Source of the DNA: Lepeophtheirus salmonis
Lineage: Eukaryota; Arthropoda; Copepoda; Siphonostomatoida; Caligidae
Direction: 5' to 3'
Assembly: GCF_016086655.4 (NCBI RefSeq)
Contig: NC_052138.2
Coordinates: 682,001 to 746,000, forward strand
Length of the DNA: 64,000 nt
The notes under the pieces were generated by a model, which searched no databases, had not been told where the DNA came from, and saw nothing but the letters and a program-made list of their open reading frames with translations. Shown here piece after piece: positions 1 through 11,147 of the stretch. The first letter of the stretch is position 1, and each line of letters starts with the position of its first letter. The translations under genes were made by a program, and so were the position numbers.

Positions 1-267
1 AAATTGCCCTAATGATTAGACTCTACCTTTTGTTTTTTCTTATTTCAAATATGCATGTATAAATGTTTCTACGTCCTTGATTCAAAAACCTTCTTTAGAG
101 TTCCCCTCACCCCAAACTTCGCGTAATTTATAGAGCATCATTATACACTTGAAGGGAGGGAATTCGTTTGCATTTGCAGATAATTATAGATACACTTATG
201 TTTCCCACTCTATAGGTAATACAAATTTGTAGCAAATCGTGTGTACACTTACATGGACATATGTTTG

Positions 268-412
268 AATTTTTTGGAAAAAAAAAATTCAAAGATTTAA
301 TTGTTTAGAATAAAATTTCAAATATGTAATTTTTTAGAAAAAAAATTCAAAAATTAAATTTCAAATATTTAATTTTTTGAAAAAAAAATTTCAAAAATCT
401 ACAGCTTTTCAC
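268..412. repeat. AT-rich degenerate tandem repeat
   Basis: Several imperfect copies of a unit reading roughly TTCAAATATTTAATTTTTTGAA with A-runs between them. The same word family returns at 2527-2930 and in short form at 36495-36560, so it is a dispersed low-complexity sequence. No coding frame survives. The rest of 1-2500 holds only short unsupported frames; I see nothing else I can name there apart from a more GC-balanced patch at about 1440-1680. Confidence 0.5.
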
Positions 413-2526
413 AAAAAAAATGATGAAAAAAGACACTTTTCTTTAGGAACCCTTACAATTTATTCATGATGAGGAATAAAATACATAGCTCCTATTATTA
501 AAAATATTCAACGTATAATTTAAAAAATATGCATCATCAAAAAATTTTGTTCCATTTTCTTTTTTTTAAGTGATCCCATTTGAAATATTAAAATTATATA
601 CTCATAGTGAATGGATTGCTTTATTACTTCGATCCTGTTATCTCATTCCCAAGGAAGGAGGCCACTTTACTCCTTGATGAGGTCTAGTAGTTTTCCTCGA
701 ATGAATTTTCCTCCCATCGTCCCTTGTGGAATTCGGAATCCGAATTCGAAGGTATCTTGAGATGGATGATCAAGCTAGACGTATCTTCCTTCCATTGCCT
801 CGATCTTCCTTTTACGAGGCATGACGTCATGAAATTGCATTGAAATCCGATAAAAATTAATTATAATGTTGACTGTTTGCTAGTACACCCCTATAAAAAA
901 AAATGGGATCCCTACAAAATACAACAAAAATCCTTGGAGATGCACATTTTTTAAATAAATCTTTTTTTAAATTATACATTGAATATTTATCTATAGTATA
1001 AGATAAGCTATGAAATCCCTCATCATTTTGTATTATGAATAAATTATAAGGGTCTAAAGAAGAGTGTCGTTTTTCATCATTTTTCAGCAAAAAAATGGAA
1101 ATATATCGAGTTCAGAATAAGATACAGAATTAATAAAAACACTTTAAATCAGAAAAAAAAACCTTTTACATAAGTTTTATTAATCCTACTCTTAATTTGG
1201 GAATTATTTTAATGATAAAAAAAGACTCTGAACAATAATAGTCCCGAATTATTATAATGCCAGATATTTCAGAATTCAGATGTCTGAGAGAAAAACTGAG
1301 ATAATTTAAGCTTTGTTCGAGGATTTCTCAATCAGACAAACATCATCTGATATAGGATCAAATACTGATTATAATATTGATCCAATGAGGGGAACCGTCT
1401 GGGGAGGAGACCCATTATGTTTTAAAGAAGCAAAAATATATGGCCTCTCATGACCTGGTTGCTGTTGAAAGGAGTTGCCGATAGCGTCGCACATAAAGGA
1501 CTTCCCCAAATCCTTCACATTATATCAGTCTAATAACCGAAATTGAGATCCTTGGCATACTACCTCACCGACTTGGCCGGAGTTATGAAGATCGTGTTTT
1601 CCACATCCCCCATGCTCTTGATTTTCCGGAGTCTACCACTGCCAGGGTACAGCTCAAAGCTTTAACTTGAAGCCACCTTACTTTTAATCTTGTAAACAAG
1701 ACCCTGTAAGCATAACATTCATGATTTCTTCTACATCAATTTGGGCGTAAAGCAAATCAAACAACCTTTGCATTTTCGTCTCCAATCTGACAACTGATTA
1801 TTTTTGAAAGTTTGTAATTTAATTGTTTATTAACAGGGATAGTCACTGCTTTTAATAATCCAACCTAATATTTTAAAATATTCATCCTAAATTAAAGTAA
1901 TCCAGACTGATTTAAAGTCAAATCCAAGATTTTATCTCGGTCACTGTAGACTATTTATATTGACTGAATAAAAATATCCTTTAGCCATCAAGCATACGTG
2001 TATTAATAGTTCTATACAGCAAAAATAAGAAGTATCAACCCTATATATAAATACGTAATAACTGTTGGATGATTCAGTCCTTAGATAAGAATTTATGTAT
2101 ACATCAATTAGTTGTGAGGATAATGGCAAAACTACTGATAATTTTTTTGTTACTGCGCTTCATATATGTACTTACAAAATGGGTAGACTCCACCCTCATT
2201 ACTTGTAGTCCACAGGGAGCCATTGGCACATACATAAATTGAAAATATATGACCATTGTTATACGAATGTATATACATTATACACGTCATAGTGATAATT
2301 ATAAATCATGGTATTGGGTTTTTGATCATTTTAAAAATATGTATAGTTCAAGAAATATTCTGAAGGACTTGATGAAGGTCTATCACGGCGTTACCTCGCT
2401 AACACAAAAATACACCAAGAAATTTATTGTAAATTGTCGATTTTTCATCTTTTTCTTCCCAAATCAGTGTCGTAACCCCTGATTGGTTCTATTAAAATTA
2501 GTTCTTGTTAAGCTGTGAGCAATTCC

Positions 2527-2930
2527 CAGCAATATTTGAAATATTAAATTTTTTGAAAAGAAATTTTACATATTAAATTTTTGAAAAGAAATTTCAAATA
2601 TTTAAATTGATATTTATATTTTGTTTTTAAATCTACAACTATTTACAAAAATTAATTTTTTTGTAAAAAAAATTCCAAAACCCACAACTGCTCACAAAAA
2701 ATAAAATTTCAAAAATCCCCAGCTGTTCTCAAAAAAAAAGTTGGAAAAAAATTTAATTTCAAATATGAAATCTTTGGAAAAAAAAGTCAAATATTAAATT
2801 TTTCCGAGAAAAATTAAAAAATACTTAATCACAGAAAGATATTTTTTCGGGAAAAAAAATTAATTAAATGTCAAATATTATTTTTCTTTTTTAAATTCAA
2901 ATATTATATTTTTAAGTAAAAAGAAACAGT
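2527..2930. repeat. AT-rich degenerate tandem repeat, longer block
   Basis: Repeated TATTAAATTTTTTGAAAAGAAATTTCAAA-like units alternate with short CCCACAACTGCTCACAAAA-like segments. It belongs to the same family as 268-412. Unit length drifts, as in an old satellite-like tract. From 2930 to 4350 I see only AT-rich spacer, including a short TA microsatellite near 3560-3577. Confidence 0.5.
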
Positions 2931-4354
2931 TCTTTTATTTGAAAGGCGGGCTATTTTTTTCATAACTTAGAAAAAAGTAATAAATATTTAAATATCAGTA
3001 ATAAATATGAATCGAAATCGCAAATTAAACATTACTTTCCCGATGCCGATTCTGATTCCAATTAATTGTCCCATCACTAAAATAAACACAGTAGTGTATT
3101 TTCCTTTCAGATGTTTTCATAAGTTGACTTTAGTGTGATTCAAAGCAGCTGACTCTCCGTATTATGAACTCAAAAAAGGTATTAGATAAGATTTGGATTT
3201 TTATATCAATCAAACACCTTCATTTAGAATTCCTGTCATTTTGTACTCTTTCATTAATACTTTTTTTGATAAAGCTATCAATTCAATGTACCTATATAAT
3301 AATTAATAACTATTTTACAAATTAATTTTACAATTAACAGTTGATAACAAGGAATATACAGATATTTATTTTCAAATTTTTCCTTTCTTTTTTAAGAGCC
3401 CAGGCTAAGAGTGAATAAAAAATTTAGTCGTGCATAGAAATAAAAACATGGAGTCTTGATGTGAGAAAGAAGTTGACGCTGTCGCAGTTGACCAAAAAAT
3501 TCAAATGGTATATATTAATAATAAATAGTTGTGTTTGCAAGTTATTCGGTGTTTCAAATATATATATATATATATAACAACTATATGTTCCATGTTTTGG
3601 TCAATTAACTTTCGGCTTCAAAAAAATCCCTCGTGGGCCCAAAAATATTAAAATAAATATATATGAATTTAAAGATAGCTATAACATTTCCCCTGTACTA
3701 ATGCTCTTTTAATTATAGAAAGTTCTGCTCTTTATCGCAGTAATTCATTTTCTCCTATCCTCCTGTCCTTATGACAGGCACCACATATTAAAAAGGAGAT
3801 AATTCAGTAATACCATATGTCTCACTCCCCTCTTCTTCTCCCGCAAATCCCATTTCTATACATAGATATGTATTTGTTGAGTTTGAATTGGTTATTGAAC
3901 AATTGCCAACAATGATTTAATGACACCATTAAACAACATTTTCGCCCGTAGTAAAAAAACAACAACACTATTATAGCTAAAAATAAAAAATAAACCTTAT
4001 TTCAGACTTCAACTTCAAAACAATTTGCTGTCAAAAAGAAAGTCGATTTATATTGACTTTTTCAGTTTAGATTTCCAGTTTTGTATGGAATGTTCAATAA
4101 ATATGCAATACAAAAGGACATATAAGTATACAATGATCACTAGTTCATGAAAGACGAATATAATGGATTTATTGCAGAGTTATAAGCGCAAATCTTTGTT
4201 TGACGAAATAGAATTGAAGAATTGAGGAGTATTTCCTGCCTATATCATTGCTATATAGAGAGTGAGGCTTGTGTTTATTTCTTGATCCCATAATTCCCAT
4301 ATTTTCTTGATCCCATTCATATTATTTGAATCTCTGTCTATGCTTATCAAAAAT

Positions 4355-4800
4355 AATGAAAATCCAGTGTATTTTTTAGATTGCCGTTTTTTTTTAAATA
4401 AATTTTATTTTTCTTAGCAGTTGTCATTATTATTTAATTTCTGAGTAGTGAACATCCTTTCCTAAATAGATCCAATTATATTCAAAATCTCTAATTGAAC
4501 ATTCGTGTAAAATACGGAGCATAACCCTGAGGATTTGTTACGGAGTTATAATTGTAAGTCCTTTTTGTACTCCGAGTAGAATTGGGGATCAACATCGGAG
4601 TAATTATAGTAAATGTCCTTATTTGTATCCTTTTCCCCGTCCTCCCTAGTCACAGCTGATTGTAGCTGATCTAATGAAACGTCATGAGCATTATTCTTTC
4701 TCTCCTCAAAAACATTCTTCAAATGGTCAGGGCTACCATGTTGATTTTCGGTTTATTTTGCTTAACATGCCCATTCTACACTGGATTGTCATAATTACTT
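4355..4800 (+). repeat. Foldback repeat family, truncated copy
   Basis: This stretch matches the left part and centre of the foldback element at 32244-32915 in the same order: the AATCCAGTGTATTTTT start, the TTCTTAGCAGTTGTCATTATTATTTAATT block, the CCCTGAGGATTTGTT block, the CAGCTGATTGTAGCTGATCT core and the TGTTGATTTTCGG block. The right arm is missing. No open frame. From 4800 to 5800 there is AT-rich spacer with no supportable gene. Confidence 0.6.
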
Positions 4801-5804
4801 ATTAATATTCAGCAATATTTCATTTTAAATATATTATCGACGTCATACACACGTTATATTATTGGAATTACTTTTTCTTTTCTACTGCCTATACCTTAAT
4901 ATATAGAACTAGGAGCTGATGGTCTCTGTAAAATAAATAAAGTAGCACTCTAAATGTTTTTCATTCCAATCTCCTCACATTTCAATCAATTAGGAATCAT
5001 CAAGACATTGTATAATCATATTAAAATTATCTTATTCATTTATGAGTCATATGATAGTATGACATATGAAACTAGGAGATACAATTAGATACAAACAAAA
5101 AATTCTGAGTGTTATATATTCCTCAAATGAGATCATGATTAACTAAATAATGATAATTAATATTAATTTTTCATGCATCCTATTTGTAAGATCCACTAAG
5201 AACAGAGTCCCATTTAAGAATATCTGACATTCAAATTAATAAATTATTTCTTGTATATAATGATGCTTATGGATTCAAATCTTACCTCATTCACTAAATC
5301 TAAGAAATGATATTGTGATTCTAAATATACGTACCGCACACAGGGTAAAAACGTACCGAACCTAACCAGGGTACAAACCCGTTCCGTCCCAGCCCTAATA
5401 AATATGTGTGCCACCCAGTACTTGTGTAAATTGCACTCTCGGATTTGAAGGGTAAACACATTTATGTATATTACTCAAAAGGGAGGAGTAATATTATTAT
5501 AAGCCAGCTGACTCATTCTCAATGAGTAATTAGGACATACATTATAGACATTGATGCCTACTGTCTCTCTTCCATCTCTCACACGAATATTTAAAAAATT
5601 GAAACAAAATGTACATATAATAATAGGTATGACATGTTCAAAGGTGTGTTTGCTCATGGGCGTTGAGGGTCCAGCCCTATTCTCTAACAAAATTGAATGA
5701 TCATGATCACTTAATTAAAATATTATCCGCGTGGTTTGAAATTGGCTGATTGGTTATCAACAGGACTAATTGATTTATTTGAGAAAGAGTCTACCCATAG
5801 ATCG

Positions 5805-6010
5805 TTTTCACTGAGATCGTAAATTGCACCATAATTTAAGGGGACCCCATTTTGAGGACTCAAAGTTGATACTGCATAAAATGCACAGATTTCCAATAAA
5901 TCTTGATTAATTATTACTTTATCAAACGGTTTTAGGAATAAATTACTTTGAATACTACTTTTGCAAATGATAAATAGTTATATTTGAATTAAATCAAAAT
6001 AATATGAACT
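5805..6010 (+). repeat. Dispersed repeat, copy 1 (pairs with 42300-42560)
   Basis: The order of short blocks TAAATTGCA, CCATTTTG, CTCAAAGTT, CATAAAAT, TTTCCAATAAA, TCAAA and AATAGT is shared with 42300-42560 at roughly the same spacing. I infer an old dispersed element of about 200-250 bp. No coding capacity is visible, and ends and target duplication were not found. Confidence 0.45.
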
Positions 6011-6529
6011 AAAAATGGCTAGATTTTTAAAATTATATACATTTTTTTGATAGATTAGAGACGAGAAAAGTAGGACAAGACAATTAGAGAAAAGTATCCT
6101 ATTATTTCCAATACAATAGTTACTTTTATCTACACTATGGAAATAAGATTGTATAACTTATTTTTATTATACCTTAGTGTGAGATATATAATAGATCAAG
6201 GCATTTTTAACAAGATATATTTTTGACAGAAAGGTTCATGTCAGAGATGTTCAACAGGCGGCTCGCGAGCCTAGTCCGGCCCACAAAAATTATTTATTAA
6301 GAATAATAAAATTAATGGAATGATGTACATTAATGGAGAAACTATTTTCTTGAACTCAACATGCGCAAATTTGATACTCCGTTGTTCTTAGAAAAAGAAA
6401 TATACATTATGTAAATTGACTTCAAAAGCAATTCCTAGGTCAGAGGAAGTAATTTTAAATCCATAACTAGTGATGGAAATTGTGTGTACTCGTATAATGG
6501 GCGGCATGTTAAAAAAATAGAAAAGCAAA

Positions 6530-6897
6530 AATCAATATGCTAACCCTGACAATTTGAATAATGTTTTGGAGGAGATCAGCTACAGTTAGGTGTGACAAGG
6601 GAGGAGGGAGAGAAGGATATAAAAACGGACATGGGCATGGATTACTCCAATAACAATCCCCAATTCTACTCTGAGTCCAACAAGGAATCACAATTATAAT
6701 TCCTCGACAAATCCACAGGGTTACGTTCCATCTTTTATGAGCATACACAAATGTTAATCAGGATTTAAATATAATTGAATGTAATAGGAAAGGAAGTTCC
6801 CTACTCAGGAACTAAATAATAATGACAACTTACTAATAAAGAAAAATAATATTAATGACAACTGTTAAAGAAAAGAAAATTCATTCTTCAGATTACC
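6530..6897 (-). repeat. Foldback repeat family, reverse-oriented arm
   Basis: Read on the minus strand this matches the left arm and core of the element at 32244-32915: GAAGAATGAATTTTC, GTTGTCATTATTATTT, CCCTGTGGATTTGTC, TAATTGTGATTCC and GTAGCTGATCTCC all occur in order. A short internal duplication around GTTGTCATTA is visible. No coding frame. From 6900 to 8360 there is AT-rich spacer apart from the hairpin at 7809-7841. Confidence 0.6.
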
Positions 6898-7808
6898 AAT
6901 TAAAAAAACCGGGCCAGCTAAAAAAATTACATCACTAATATTTAATGTATATGGACTTCAAAGATACTTTCTAGGTCAAATGAAGTAATTTTAATGCCAT
7001 AATGCTTACTTTATCTTAATCAGTCCGACTCCATCTGATCAATTAAAAAAAATGCATTTGATGTAGGTATAATTGCCCTAAATTGTGTTTTTATGGCAAG
7101 ACTGACATGCAATACCCCATAATCTCAGGAAGGGGTCAATTGCGTCGAATTGTTTCTACTTATAATACGTAATATCCATCTTCTTCTTTTTTTCATCACA
7201 CGTCTTTATATAAACCAATTCCTCCACACTAAATTATAGACTTGTAAAACTTATCCAACGACCGCTTTCAGTGTTTCCTGGTTTAATCCGTTATTTATAT
7301 TTATTATGTAGGCATGTTACAGAATGCGGATTTACGGAGAGAAAATAACTTGCAGGAGGCGTGCCTAGAAGTCTAGAAGTTTTTTCGGGATTCCAATAGA
7401 AATGCTAGATTTTCATTACTTAAATGGAGGAAATCCATTTGGCGTTATTTACATTTATTGTAGATAAATTCTTAATCTTTCACTCATTTTTTTTTTTAAT
7501 CCGTTCCTTTATTTAATCGCGCCATACGCCGGAAAAATAAGTAATCTCAAGGTAGCCTTCAAAATCACAAGTAGGCTGTAATTGATAAAACAAATGGTAT
7601 AATGGACATTAATACACTAACAATGGTCAATAGACAATAATTATTTCTTCTTAATTTTTAAGCCCTTCACTGCGTGCGAGCATTAAAATATATGTATTAT
7701 TATGAGCTTTTTTTAAATTGTTTTTTTAAATAACATACCAACATTTATATTAAAAAAAAATTCTAAATGAGAAGTCCATTTATTTTTGGTCAAAAAATTG
7801 TCAAATCG

Positions 7809-7841
7809 AAATTAGTGCAAAAAACCTTTTTGCACTAATTT
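7809..7841. repeat. Perfect 15-bp hairpin
   Basis: The arm AAATTAGTGCAAAAA (7809-7823) is separated by a 3-base loop from its exact complement TTTTTGCACTAATTT (7827-7841). Flanks do not extend the pairing. It is too short for a normal microRNA precursor. It could be a transposon end, a structured RNA element or chance. Confidence 0.7.
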
Positions 7842-8359
7842 TGAAAAAAAAGAACTGTAAATAGTATTTATTGGAATTGTAAAGAGGAACACAGACCTAC
7901 CAATATTTACCATGACATACCATACCATACCAATGACATTATTTCAGTTAAACTTCAATTTTCTATACGAACGAATCTCCAGACAAATTTTTACAAACTT
8001 CATTTCATTTACGAATCCAACATTTCATCGGAAGCTCTTCTTTTTTTTTTGCACATAACTTTTTTGATTTTGAATAAATTTAGAAAACGTAGTTACTTGT
8101 ATTGCTGTTTTATGGACGCCAGTTATTTTTTAATTTATGATTTAACACCCAATCTAGTCTGCTTGAGCTCCCAAAAATTTTTTTGTCTTTTGGGTATAGA
8201 ATAAGCCCCCTTATATGATCAATCCCCCCCCCCAAATCGCACCCCTGTCATAGCCTGATCAGTTTCAAAAGAAATACCCTTGCAAAGTTTCAGCCTCTTA
8301 GGTCCAACGGAGTGAGCAACCATAAAGGACACACACAATCTGTATTTTATATAATAGGT

Positions 8360-8895
8360 GAAGTAAAAAGTTCAGAGCGTTTCCTCGCTTTATTTTGACA
8401 ATAAAATTAACATAGTTAAGATTATCCGATTTAGATCAAATGTGTGCCGTTGTGTTGGATAACTTTTGTCCATTTTGATGGCAATTTCATAATTCTGCGA
8501 TTGAAGAAGTCTTCGTCCTTATTGGTAAAAAAACAACTTGACCACCTCATTTCCATAAGCCTCTCTTGAGTCCTATTTTTTCAAAACAAGGTAATTTTGC
8601 AAATGTATGAAAAAGTGGTAATCACTAGGTGACAGGTCTCGACTGTTCAGCAGGTTGCAATAAAACCTCTTATCCAATCTCTCTGAGCTTATGGCGCATC
8701 GTTAAAGATGTTTTTTTGGTCTGAAAAAATTGCAGGTTCAAGAGAGGGATCATACCCACCACCATCGCTTCTCTGATCAAGGACCCCTTTTAATATCCTA
8801 TAATACACCTTAGCCCATGGGTTGTGCAAGTGAGACGCTAGTCGAAAAGGTGGGTCGTTAGCCGTCGCTTCATTTAGTATTTGATAATTTGCTCC
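8360..8895 (-). pseudogene. Decayed mariner-type transposase remnant
   Basis: On the minus strand, fragments of the C-terminal half of a Tc1/mariner transposase can be read across several frames. These include a diverged region resembling the SPSDYHxF part of the catalytic domain and, near 8440-8520, a long stretch ending in IMKLPSKWTKVIQHNG, which closely resembles the usual mariner C-terminus. Stops and frameshifts interrupt it, so it is inactive. No full N-terminal DNA-binding domain and no certain terminal inverted repeats were seen. Confidence 0.65.
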
Positions 8896-9183
8896 AGACC
8901 GCGATAATGCACAATTTAATAGTCTTCAAAATCTTGGACCCATTTTTTCCGTATCAATATAAAGACAGATTTTATCCCCTAGCCTGATTTTTGAGTTGTA
9001 CAAATATGATTTATACAACTTCATATCACGTTATGGTGCCACATTTACAATTTTAAACATGCATAAAGTCCTCAACAATTAATTAATAAATCTCTATGGA
9101 TTGAATTTGAAATGCGACCAGTCCAGACCAAACTTCTTCAAAGGAGCAAATTAGTTAGTTCCACCAAAAATCATAGCGGGCAC

Positions 9184-9406
9184 TAGTGTTGTCAGTCCAT
9201 ATTTAGGACTGAAAACTGTAGTCCCGTCCAGTTCCGCCTCAGTCCAGTACTGCATATCAGTCTTAAAACTTATAAAGTTCGGTCCTAAATGATGTCACTT
9301 ACCTCTATTTATTTTCTTTTTTCTAAAATCAGTTCTAGTACTGACAGTCCGACCGACCATAGGTTTTAAGGACCGGACTGAATAAATAAGAACTGATTCA
9401 ACACTA
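9184..9406. mobile_element. MITE family A, copy 1
   Basis: A 223-bp element beginning TAGTGTTG and ending CAACACTA, giving terminal inverted repeats GTGTTG/CAACAC with flanking TA, as expected for a TA-target transposon. Inside are GGACTGAA, TATCAGTC, CAGTTCTAGTACTGACAGTC and AATAAATAAG, shared with copies at 30691-30909 and 35517-35769. There is no coding frame, so it is non-autonomous. Confidence 0.75.
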
Positions 9407-9464
9407 ACGGTCACAGAGTGGTCTAGGATTTATAGAACAAACAACGATATTCCTAAATATGTAC

Positions 9465-9630
9465 TCAAGCCCGGTTTTAGAGGGGTCATTTAAATAAGTT
9501 ATCCAAAGTTAACTTAAATCTTTTCACATAATATATGTTAGTTAAAATAACATATACCATGTGAAAAGATTCTAATTTTAAATTCACTATTTTGAAAATG
9601 TTTGGATAGTCAATACCGATTTAAGGAATG
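9465..9630. repeat. Palindromic (foldback) element
   Basis: The centre is an imperfect hairpin: AATCTTTTCACATAATATATGTTA (about 9517-9540) faces TAACATATACCATGTGAAAAGATT (9548-9571) across a 7-base loop. Weaker pairing continues outward, with TATCCAAA at both sides (about 9500 and 9603) in opposite orientation. This looks like a small MITE able to fold fully on itself. From 9630 to 10060 only AT-rich spacer is seen. Confidence 0.55.
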
Positions 9631-10149
9631 GATGTTATTAGAAGATAGCCCTAAACCTTCATTCGACAGTAATTCCTTTTCTCAAATAAATAACAATATG
9701 CAATTATGGAAAAACAAATAATATTACACCATTCACAAATGATTTATTAATTCATTTCATGCCCACATAAAAAAGAAGCGTTTTAAGGCATTCTATTTTA
9801 AATTTATGCTCGTATAGATATTAAAAAAATTGCAATTCCTTCGGATAGGGAAAGTGTGTAATTATTTCTTACCTGGGCCCGGGTTATTGAATTATAACTG
9901 TTATTACTTAAAAAGTTTAAGATTTGGCAATTGATGCCAAAAATTTATTGCTGTTGTTATTATTTTCAAGGAAGAAGAAGTTCATTTGATTTCATTCCCA
10001 AAATACAATAAAAATTAATGACTCAGATAAAATGATGATTATTATACGTTAATTAAAAAAAGATATTTTATTGATTAATTAATTAGTAAGTAATAACACA
10101 AATTTATACGCTTCGAAAGAGATAAAAATATCGTATTATAATAACATAA

Positions 10150-10997
10150 TTAATTTTGAAAGCGAACACCATCATCAGTATTGGTTGCTGGACGAATCAA
10201 CGGAAGCGTTGAGTAGGGAAGCTGTGATCTAAATTAAAACACGTAAAATATAACAAGATATAATATATACTAATATAAAATATTGAATTTATTACCTTTG
10301 ATCCTGAAAGGATCCAACATTCGTTGCAGGCCGGATCAATGGTAGTCTTGAGTTTGAAAACAGTGATCTAAAAATAATATAATAAGGAAAATTTAACGAT
10401 TAATTTTAGTATTTAAACTAATGTAGACATAAATCCTTACCCTTGATTATGAATGTTAGAAAGGGATCCACTAGAGGACACCCGAGTTCTTCCTCCAAAA
10501 TATCCTGGTTGAACAACCCTAATTTATGAAAAGTATGGAGTCAATGTTAGGATTTAAACGAAATAATTTAAGTATATCCTTACCCATGATTATGAAAGTT
10601 AGCACCCGATCCAATAGAGGACAACCGTGTCCTTCCTCCAAAATAATTAGGTTCAACTACCCTAATTAATTAATTAAGGGTACGTAGGCTTTTTAAAAAA
10701 TAATTTGTGTCATGGTATTTCCTACCTAGGGTTATATGAATTGGATGTGTCAATTAAGAGAGGTCTACCATATAGCCCTGGGCCAATAGAAGGATGTTTG
10801 AAAGTCTGTAATAAATTGATTCCAAATAAGCCCTGATGAGGTAGGGCCTTCAATATCCCAATGAGACAAATAAATGCAAAAAACCTTACTAATGAATTTG
10901 CCTTTTTTATTGGAGAAAACAAAATATTATTAAATATAATCAATTAAAATATAAATGTTGATTTTAACTAAAATATATAAACGTAGTAGAATACCAT
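10150..10997 (-). CDS. Small secreted protein made of duplicated exons (novel)
   Basis: Six minus-strand exons can be joined: 10995-10997 (ATG), 10726-10901, 10584-10661, 10441-10518, 10296-10367 and 10150-10228, giving 161 residues. All internal junctions have GT/AG and the same phase. The N-terminus is a classic signal peptide (residues 1 to about 20, core FFAFICLIGIL). Exons 3 and 4 are both 78 nt and encode near-identical VVxPxYFGGRTR units followed by SS, G, N and HN; exons 5 and 6 both encode LPLIRPATN. The mature chain has no cysteine and is rich in Gly, Ser, Arg, Pro and Asn. No known family is recognised; a secreted effector, antimicrobial or structural peptide is possible but unproven. 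The first exon is the weakest point: an unspliced start at 10943 is the alternative. A polyadenylation signal lies near 10067-10072 on the same strand. It lies about 150 bp downstream of SLU7. Confidence 0.7.
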
Positions 10998-11147
10998 GAT
11001 GACTCCTGCTCTTCGACGAAAATATCCAAATGAGCATATAATACAAAGGAAACTACTTTTAAATGGTATCCTATGGTTTACCTGTAAAAAGTTTTAACCC
11101 CAAAAGGGTTGATGCACAAACAAACAAAAGTTACAGTTAAGATACAG

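Noticed and set aside
1440..1680. Gag- or polyprotein-like fragment in a GC-balanced patch
   Set aside because: Short readable pieces exist, but no recognised motif order, so no element class can be assigned.
5244..5690. Two 71-codon minus-strand frames in the 5-kb spacer
   Set aside because: No similarity, no splice links and no codon bias; probably worn repeat sequence.
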